From the NCBI RefSeq assembly GCF_036711975.1, contig NC_091969.1:2480001-2544000 (forward strand): a stretch of DNA of 64,000 nucleotides, given 5' to 3'. This document shows positions 56,649 to 64,000 of this stretch, in pieces. A program made the position numbers and the translations under genes. The DNA comes from Onthophagus taurus. Taxonomy: Eukaryota > Arthropoda > Insecta > Coleoptera > Scarabaeidae. Positions within the stretch are counted from its first letter, which is position 1. Every line of letters begins with the position of its first letter. The notes below the pieces were generated by a model. It ran no database searches. It was not told the DNA's origin and saw only the letters and a list, made by a program, of their open reading frames with translations.

Positions 56649-57611
56649 ATGGCAGAGGCCGCCATACAAGCTATGACCGTTACCCCCGTGTCACTCGGGA
56701 TGATCGCAGCAACGGTAGAAGCGTTGTCGGGACAAAGGAACGTGAAATTATATTTTGAACGAATAGAGCAAAGAACCACGTTAGATAGGTGGACAGAACA
56801 AGAAACATTGAATATCGTAAAATATCGACTTTCCGGAGAGGCGTATCGATATAACAAAAGTGATACAACATTGAAAATAATGGTAATGTTTACTGAATTC
56901 AAAGAAAAATTTATCCAAAGATTCAAGCCGCGAAGAATTCCAGGTGAAGCATACAACAAATTGAATCGCACTTTCCGGGTACCTAATGAGACTGTGTCCG
57001 AATTCTAGACTAGAATAAAATTGGTAGCTAATAAAATTTTGGAGGATAACCAAAGTAGGGCGACAGATGCCGAGTTGCCAGGTATTAAAAAGAAAATTAA
57101 CGAAAGCGTCCTTAATCAATTTAGGATGGGGTTGCGAAGAGAGATTTCTCAAAACATCGGAATTATATTAATGCGAGAAAGTCTGACTTTGGAGAAGGCG
57201 GCGGAAATTGCGACTCTAGAAGAGAGTCATCAATTCGCCTTGAGACGTCGATTCAAATCGGTTCGGGTGATGGAATCTTCGATTACATGTTTCAAATGTG
57301 GAGAAATTGGTCACATATCAAGAAATTGTAGAAATCAACAAAGACAAAAAACAACGCAGTTTAAAGGAAATCAGAAATTTAATTCTATAAACCTCATAAG
57401 TAATAGATTAACCGAAGGGAATTCGCCAAGACAGTCGTTTAGCTGTTATAATTGTGGACAAGAAGATCACTTTAGTCGAAATTGCACTCTTCCCAGAAAT
57501 CATAGACAAGGCACGACTCAGAAAAATTTTAAACGTGTAAGACTTAGAGAGCCTCTTATTAGGATTAGGTGTGCATTTAAACACAATTTCTTCGAATGTA
57601 CGTTTAATTAA
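56649..57611 (+). pseudogene. Ty3/gypsy-type gag with in-frame amber stop
   Basis: The frame starts MAEAAIQAMTVTPVSLGMIA and encodes a capsid-like helical region (RWTEQETLNIVKYRLSGEAY, FIQRFKPRRIPGEAYNKL). TAG at 57006-57008 interrupts it after TVSEF, and the same frame resumes at once (TRIKLVANKILED) for 196 more codons. These contain two CCHC zinc knuckles (CFKCGEIGHISRNC and CYNCGQEDHFSRNC) that package RNA, and basic stretches. It ends at 57611 with no protease or pol behind it. A single nonsense change is the simplest reading. Pol is missing, so the element is dead. Confidence 0.75.
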
Positions 57612-57752
57612 CTTTTCATACGCCTAATGTAAAACTTACAACTACCATAAAACATAACATAATGTCGACTCTAACGGACACGGACACAAGGCATGCCGCG
57701 TAATAATTAATATACAAACTAATAAAAATCAGCGTTTTAAAATCAAATTAAA
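57612..57752. other. Junction between gag remnant and block A'
   Basis: About 140 bp of AT-rich sequence with no recognised feature, ending at the block A' boundary. Confidence 0.4.
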
Positions 57753-59215
57753 TTAATGCTACAACTCGGCCATCCTGACAATAGTTCGTCCTCGAACTAC
57801 ACACAAAAGTTTTTTTTTTTATGTTTATCCACGGAAGCAAATTATTTCCCACCGGTACACCCTCATATGGTCTATTCGAATTTTGAAATCCATCAATATC
57901 TACTATGACAAATCGAGTTTCAAAAGAAATTTTCTGGGAAAATTTCTTCGTTAGTAAAGGGAGGTATTATTACAGCTCAATTTTTTTTTTTACTTTAGGT
58001 AACTTGAGTTTTGTTCGGAATTTATGTTAGGTATTTGTTATCTTTTCTTTATGTTGGTGGGAAATTTGTATTGCATATAGGCGGTTATTGAAATATTTGT
58101 GTTTATTTGGAATTAATTTTATTAATTTTTGTTTAATTTGATTTTTTTAGCAACGATCTCGATTCAGCAACTCCCTAAATCCCTTTTATCCTTTCAGATG
58201 ATTTTTCTTTTCCTTTTCTTGATTTTTCTTCGTTTTTCGTTCTTTTGTGCATGTGTATATTGAGCGAGCAGGTGTATTTTTTGGGCCCTTTAAATTTAAT
58301 TTAAAAGCATTGTGGCTTACCTCTCGAGTCTCTTCTTGAGTAACCAGTTACGATACACTGTGGTGTAAGGTGATTGAGGCATTTTTGGGTTCATCACCAC
58401 TGCATATCTTTTGAAATCGTGTTTTCACGTTTCAAGTCATCGGATTTTTAGTGTATTTACATTAAAATTCATCTTTCTGGTTTTAAACTTCGAACATCAG
58501 AGGTAAGCGTGTATTTTTCTAACTTTTGCTATTTCTTTTAACCTTTCATGTAATCATTCTTTCTCTCTTTTCCAAACTACTTTAATTAACTTACTCTTTA
58601 AAAAATATATATATACATACTAAACTAATTTCCCATTTAATCTAATTTAAATACTAAAACTGTTTTATCTTCTTTTCCTAATTTCTTTTTATTATTTTCA
58701 TGCAGGTTTTAGTAAGAGCCAATTTTATTTGGTAATTTTTCTAAGAGCGAAATTTCGTTCAACCAAACGTTTCGTTCTGCCATCTTGGAAACATCCACTT
58801 CGGTGTGTTGCTTTCCTACAAGAAACATTAAGCATCAAATTCTAAAATAACATCATCCATACTTACCTTTCCCTCGCACCAGAGGTCGTTGCTGCGGAAA
58901 GTTAAGATACAAAATCATCGATACTAGAACCTAGAACATTACATCGGGGAAAAAGGTCAGGAATATTTTTAAAAATATAATTATGTATGAAATGGGTGCC
59001 CATTATGTATGAAATATAGTATATATCTTTGTAGGTATCAACTTTATAAAAAAACATTTTATGCAAAACTTGTTTAATATTTTATTTGCCTTAATTAGAC
59101 TCCATTCAATTGTTTTAAATTCAGAAAACAAATGAGTAACGAATAATACTTAAATTTTTTAAATGTCAATGTATTCTTTCTTTATGATGGCGTAAAATTG
59201 TAATAAAAATTAATC

Positions 59216-59384
59216 AATAACATTAATCTAAATATCCGAGATCGTCAAATAACTCGAATTATTACTGTAAATTAAATTTACATACAAAATAAAACAAATA
59301 AACGAAAAACTATTGTACATCTCCAATAATTCGAGGTACTGCGAGATACTTGACGATCTCGGATATCTAGATTAATGTTATTAG
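59216..59384. repeat. Small inverted-repeat element, copy 2
   Basis: Block A' counterpart of the element at 1459-1627, with the same arms and spacing. Confidence 0.65.
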
Positions 59385-59707
59385 TTAAATTTTCTTAATA
59401 AACTAAAATTAATTAAATTTTTCGCGGGTTCTAATAATTTTGATGATTGTTTTTTTTTGGTTATTTCTTTTTTTCGCTAACATTAATAGTTTAGAGTTCA
59501 TTATTTGTTATTGTTTGTACGTTATTTTGAATTTTTGGAAATAAACAAAACTTTTCTATTTTGCCTGTATAGACATTGTTGGAAATAATTCACGAGCACA
59601 CCCTGTATAATCTGAACGCGTGAAGATAAGTCCATAATATTTGCGGAGCACAAAGGATTACTGTAGACGAGTTTATTCAGGGAGTTTCGACTTTTTTATT
59701 CGCGGCA

Positions 59708-59935
59708 TTGTTGTCTGAGCCACCCTTCCAAGTGGAACATTCCGTCGCTATGGAAACCGAAGTGGATGGAAAATTCCGGTCGTTTTTAGTGTGGTGTGAG
59801 GAACCACATTGTTATCGTACTCTGTGCGCAATGGATGGGCGATCGCGTTACTTAAGCGAGTTTGAGCGAGGAATGTTTGTGCTTATGCACATTGAGGGTG
59901 TATCGTTCTGTGAAATTGCGCGTCGTCTCGAGTGA
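59708..59935 (+). pseudogene. Tc1/mariner transposase fragment, copy 2
   Basis: Block A' copy of the fragment at 1951-2178. It differs by one residue (Cys for Phe in the HFYR stretch) and ends at TGA instead of TAA. It has the same truncated helix-turn-helix and no catalytic domain. Confidence 0.5.
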
Positions 59936-60848
59936 TCTCGAGTGATATTTTAATAATGTGAAATTGACAGTAACAACAATTCTTTGTTTAATGATATTAC
60001 AGAATTTAATAACCATCGACTTTTCCCAAAATACGTGTAGCTGACTGAATCTGATCTACTTTATCGCTTAGCCTACAGTTCTTAACAAAATTTACTTTTC
60101 ACATCTTTTAAACCTTTTAAATTTTTAAATCTGGATCGTTTCGTACTGTGATATGATTCACAGTTTCAACACCACACAGATAGCCTACATAACCTTAAAT
60201 AAAACTCACGTTAGTCGTCTTACTGCGCTTCACGCTATAACGCGTTTTTACTTTTTGAATTTTTTTAATTTGCGTTCTTTTTGTTGATGGTAATATTTTA
60301 AGTTTTATTGCGACATTTTGTTGTTTACAATCTTTTTATAATGAAAAATAGGTAATTGAAAGCCGCTTTACTGAATTCTAAATATAATTTTAAACTTTCC
60401 TTTCTTTTACAGTTCTCTTTAATTTTTCAACTCGCCCTTCTGGCTTTTAATCTTTTGTAACTTATTAAAACATTACGTTCTTACTCCCGAAGTCGCTTGG
60501 TGTTCTGATTATGTATTCTCCTTCTAGTTTGATTCTTCGTTATTGACGGTATCTAGTTTAAACATTGTCATTTGCAAAATGGTTTTTTCTATTATTGATT
60601 TTTCAGTCATGCCTGAGGAAGGTTTCATAGAAACCGAAACAGCTTGTGCACCGATTAGCTAAGTTTTTCAAATACACTATTTTTTATCATAAGACCTTTG
60701 GTATTTTTTAAACTTATCTCTCTACAATGAACGTGAAATCACAATTATCTAAACTAAAATGTCACTTTTATATTTACGCTTGTAAAACTAGCAAAAATTT
60801 ATATTTATCTTGCATAATTCTTGTATTAATTCCTCAAAGTATATATTT

Positions 60849-61768
60849 ACAGTATGTCCCAGGACAGATGTTACAAGAGGTAAATGACCTACATATTTTT
60901 GAATTTTACTTTAAGGATGTGGAATTAAGCCCTGCTTGATGTGAACAGAATTTTAAGAATATTATCATTTTTTGAAAATCAAGTTGGCCTTGGCAGTGAA
61001 AAGAACTATTTTTAGTTCAGGTAAAGTAACTTTTTTGTTCATGATCATTCGAAATTTTATTAAGAAAAGTTGTTCAAAATGACAAATTATGGTTCTATGC
61101 AAAATTTCTCGACGTAAATTTTGTGTTCTAAAATTAACATAATGCAAGAGGAATTCAACTTTTAACTAGAACTGAGGGATAATACAATTTAAAGGAAAAA
61201 TATAAAAAGTTTTCTTCGTAGTTTGAACTGGTCTGCAATTTAAAAAAATACAATAGTCTGACTAGTTTCGGCTTTTTGACAACTTCAGAAATTATTTTGA
61301 ATTCAGAAAGAAGTTAAGATATATACATATTTTCTCATTTGACATTGTTGAGATCGTGAAGGTTGTTAATTACAATAAAATAATATTAAATAAATTACAA
61401 TACAATTAATTTTCCAATATTTGCGACTACTTAAGTACATTTTTTCTAGGCGTACTAATGTTTGTGTTCCTTCACTCTGATCTAATCTAAAAGTATGGAG
61501 GTAGATCAGAGTGAAGATTAGATTTCTGAAATTTTTCATAGTGCCATTATTTCACATTCCAAACAACTTTTCATGATGAAATTTTGCCCTATCATGAACA
61601 GAAAGGATACTCTAACTGAACTAAAAATAGTTTCACTGTCAACGCCGACTTGATTTTCAAAATATGAAAATATTCTTGAAGTTCTCTTCACACCAAGCAG
61701 AGTTTAATCCCCAATCTTTCTAAATTTTTAGGTCATACCTCTTGTAACATCTATACTGGGGCACACTT
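60849..61768. mobile_element. Foldback element, copy 2
   Basis: Block A' counterpart of 3091-4010, with the same arms and central stem and a few base changes (for example GGGGCACAC for GGGACACAC near the right end). Confidence 0.6.
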
Positions 61769-62407
61769 CATATTTAATAGGTATATTAAATTGTTAAAAA
61801 TATAAAATGAAATCAATGAAATTCTGAAACATCAATGAAAAATATAGATATTTATTCTAGCCACATAATGTAATGCTCATTATTATTAATTACATCCGAA
61901 AAAATAACAAATTAAACCTATTCAAAAAACGAGTAAATAACGAGTAAATGCTGTTACTGAAGCATCAGTTGGAATGTTTGGAGTATTCACTTTATTCAAA
62001 AAACAAATAAGTAATTGTTTATTCAAACACATGAACTTAAAATTTGACAGAAAATTATTAAGAAGTACAATAAATATAAACATATTACGAAACGACGTAA
62101 TTAATCAACAATAGCAAATAAAATAAGTACTCTAATAAAGTATATATTGCACTTACAATCTAATATATAAGTGAAACTAAATTATGTAAATCGCCAAGAA
62201 TTGTAATAATACTGCAAATAATCGAAACATATTCATAAACAACTCATTCCAAACAACAATTATTAAATCTCTAAAAATTAAATCAAAATTAACCTTGACA
62301 AAACTATACGAACTACATTCATGCATTTACTAGAAATATTCAGTAAGAAATGTTGAATCACTTCGGAAATTCAAGAATATTGTTCTTCAGAACAATAATT
62401 AAGTTCA

Positions 62408-63078
62408 TTACTTGTGATTGCTAGCTGATGCCAACGTGCCATTAGCCAACCTTCTAGGTTCTGGTAGTGTTTCATTGACGGATTTATACAGTGGACAATA
62501 CTTTCTAGTATGAGCATTATAACCATCTGCATAACAATACGGATACTTCAACGCTCTCAAAACCGGACATGAAACTTTACCTGTGGAATCTTTCAACGAA
62601 TGACTTTCATAAAATTCTCGCCCCTCTGAATTTCTTCGACAAAACGTACAAGTTCTTGTTGATATGGCTTTTGACCACCCGTTTACGGTAGAATTGTTTC
62701 CATTGAGAAAATTATCCCACTTATGATTATCTTCCTGTTTGGCGATAGGTTGTCTTAAAAATGCCTCTTTCATTTTTGTCACGTAATAATCCATTGGTTG
62801 ATTATTGCTAACTATGATCTCTTCTGATGAATATTTAAAAGGAATGTTATAGATGCTGGTGGTCTGGTGACAGAGCGAACAGGAAAATATATCAGGGTTT
62901 TTGTCGTTAATTAACAAATGACAACGTGATGGACATTTATCAGGAATTCCTTTGTAGCTATCAATCTTTTCAGTAGTTTGATGATTGGCAGAGAGTGGCT
63001 TTGAAGCTGTTACTGAAGCATCAGTTGGAATGTTTGGAGTATTCACTGTATAAAATACGGAAAATGTGTTAGTCATTT
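62408..63078 (-). CDS. nos: Nanos-like protein, terminal coding exon, copy 2
   Basis: Second copy of the nanos-like exon, also 222 residues from the ATG at 63076. It differs from copy 1 at two residues outside the fingers: Asp for Asn at 58 and Ala for Val at 105. Finger 1 is intact. Finger 2 has the same Tyr at 178 in place of the first Cys (codon at 62543-62545), so the change predates the duplication. The acceptor before the exon is conserved. Both copies keep an open frame, so they are either young or still under some constraint. I cannot tell from the sequence whether either is expressed. Confidence 0.85.
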
Positions 63079-63150
63079 CTGTTTACATGAATACAAAAAT
63101 AACGTAAAATAAATATAAATTCGATCTAAATAATCATAAAAGTATCTCAC

Positions 63151-63205
63151 CTCCATCCCGTAGATTTTTCTTCAATATGCAGCCGGTGACATTCCCACCA
63201 TTTAT
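63151..63205 (-). CDS. nos: Probable upstream exon of nanos-like gene, copy 2
   Basis: Exact counterpart of 5705-5759, with the same TACAG acceptor, the same GGAG|GTGAGA donor and the same open frame into the downstream exon. Conservation in both blocks reflects the recent duplication and is not independent support. Confidence 0.5.
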
Positions 63206-63236
63206 CTGTACAAAAAGGGAAAGATAAAAAATTATT

Positions 63237-63505
63237 TAAACTAAGATTAGAACTAAATCTAGAACTAACACTAGAAACTTTCGGGTTTTGCCGTGCGTCT
63301 TTTAATAAAAGGTTTGACGTTTCGGATGCCATGTCAAAAGCTCACTTCGAACCAGTTTCTGAAGAAGGTTGCAACATGGCATCCGAAACGTCAAACCTTT
63401 TATTAAAAGACGCACGGCAAAACCCGAAAGTTTCTAGTGTTAGTTCTAGTTTTAGTTCTAACCTTAGTTTAATTCACACCGGCCGTGAAAGCCTTCGTAC
63501 TTATA
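63237..63505 (+). mobile_element. Short retroposon, block A copy 2
   Basis: Block A' counterpart of 5791-6059, with the same target duplication, arms and 3' tail. Confidence 0.75.
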
Positions 63506-63999
63506 AAAAATTATTATAATGAATATACCGTTTGAGGCATTTAAATTGACACTACCTATAGCTCATAAATCGTCAATTTTATCGAATAAGGTTTCAGATA
63601 AAACTTTCATCATATGAAGGGGAAAATATTCTGTATGGTATTCAGTTTACATTTTAGAAGCGCTATATATGTCTTTCAATTGTTAAGTTGTAACGCCTAA
63701 ATATCTAACTTTAACAAAATAAAATCTAGACAAAGAGAAAAGAAATATGTTTACACCTAAGGACACACGCGAGTCCTCGACCGGCCGGAATTCTGAGTTG
63801 CAATAATTTTATTGAAATAAAATAATACTCGCATAAAATATAATCAAAAAATAATACAGGTAAGGTATTGTAATAGATAATGTAATTCAAAGGATAATAT
63901 ACTAAAAACAGAATTTGTTGTCAATGGTTCGCAAAATAAAACAAGCAAAAAAATAAAATGTGGCAAAAAAATTGAAACTCGCCAACAAAAATGTACGAA

Positions 64000-64000
64000 G
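64000..64000. other. Window end inside block A'
   Basis: The last base corresponds to position 6554 of block A, so the duplicated unit continues beyond the window. Confidence 0.8.

Larger units (their letters stand above)
57753..64000. repeat. Duplication block A, copy 2
   Basis: Second direct copy of 1-6554. Its left junction is visible: plain AT-rich sequence ends and the match to window base 1 begins at 57753. It lacks the 311-bp LTR-like insertion of copy 1, so it shows the empty target site. The match continues to the last base, so the block extends beyond the window. Confidence 0.95.

Overview
This is an AT-rich eukaryotic window, almost certainly from an insect genome and possibly a beetle (the order is a weak inference). 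The evidence is spliced genes with GT-AG introns, animal genes (a nanos homologue, TMEM181, a YTHDC2/Bgcn-type helicase) and insect-style transposons: Tc1/mariner, piggyBac, pogo/Tigger, Ty3/gypsy, a non-LTR element, a Polinton-type polymerase remnant and foldback elements. Most of the window is repetitive. Only three host genes can be supported.

Layout. (1) 1-6554 is duplication block A. It holds transposon debris and a nanos-like gene on the minus strand. (2) 6555-8513 has no recognisable gene. (3) 8724-21123 is duplication block B: a truncated DNA element, a 2.8-kb foldback element with 9-bp target duplications, three short retroposons, a decayed Ty3/gypsy pol and a candidate 1.4-kb LTR. 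(4) 21124-26141 holds foldback and Tc1-like elements and a non-LTR reverse-transcriptase tail. (5) 26487-27000 carries the last two exons of TMEM181 (plus strand), with an in-frame stop. (6) About 27338-30073 is a 2.7-kb array of about 22 palindromic units. (7) 31124-41053 is a YTHDC2-like gene on the minus strand: seven exons join in frame, with a 5.65-kb intron filled by nested DNA transposons. (8) 41068-53778 is the second copy of block B, starting 15 bp upstream of a YTHDC2 splice acceptor. (9) 53779-57752 holds an unidentified coding remnant, a Polinton-type polymerase fragment and a Ty3/gypsy gag with its primer-binding site. (10) 57753-64000 is the second copy of block A, including a second nanos-like gene. 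It runs off the window end.

Blocks A and B lie in direct orientation in the order A-B-B'-A', which is not a simple tandem duplication. The copies differ by scattered single bases and a few transposon-sized indels, so recent segmental duplication and retained haplotypes (an assembly artefact) must both be considered.

The points most worth following are: both nanos copies have Tyr in place of the first zinc ligand of finger 2; a short retroposon family with 10-12-bp target duplications seems to have given rise to the palindromic satellite; and the YTHDC2-like gene keeps complete helicase motifs and a YTH domain despite heavy transposon invasion.
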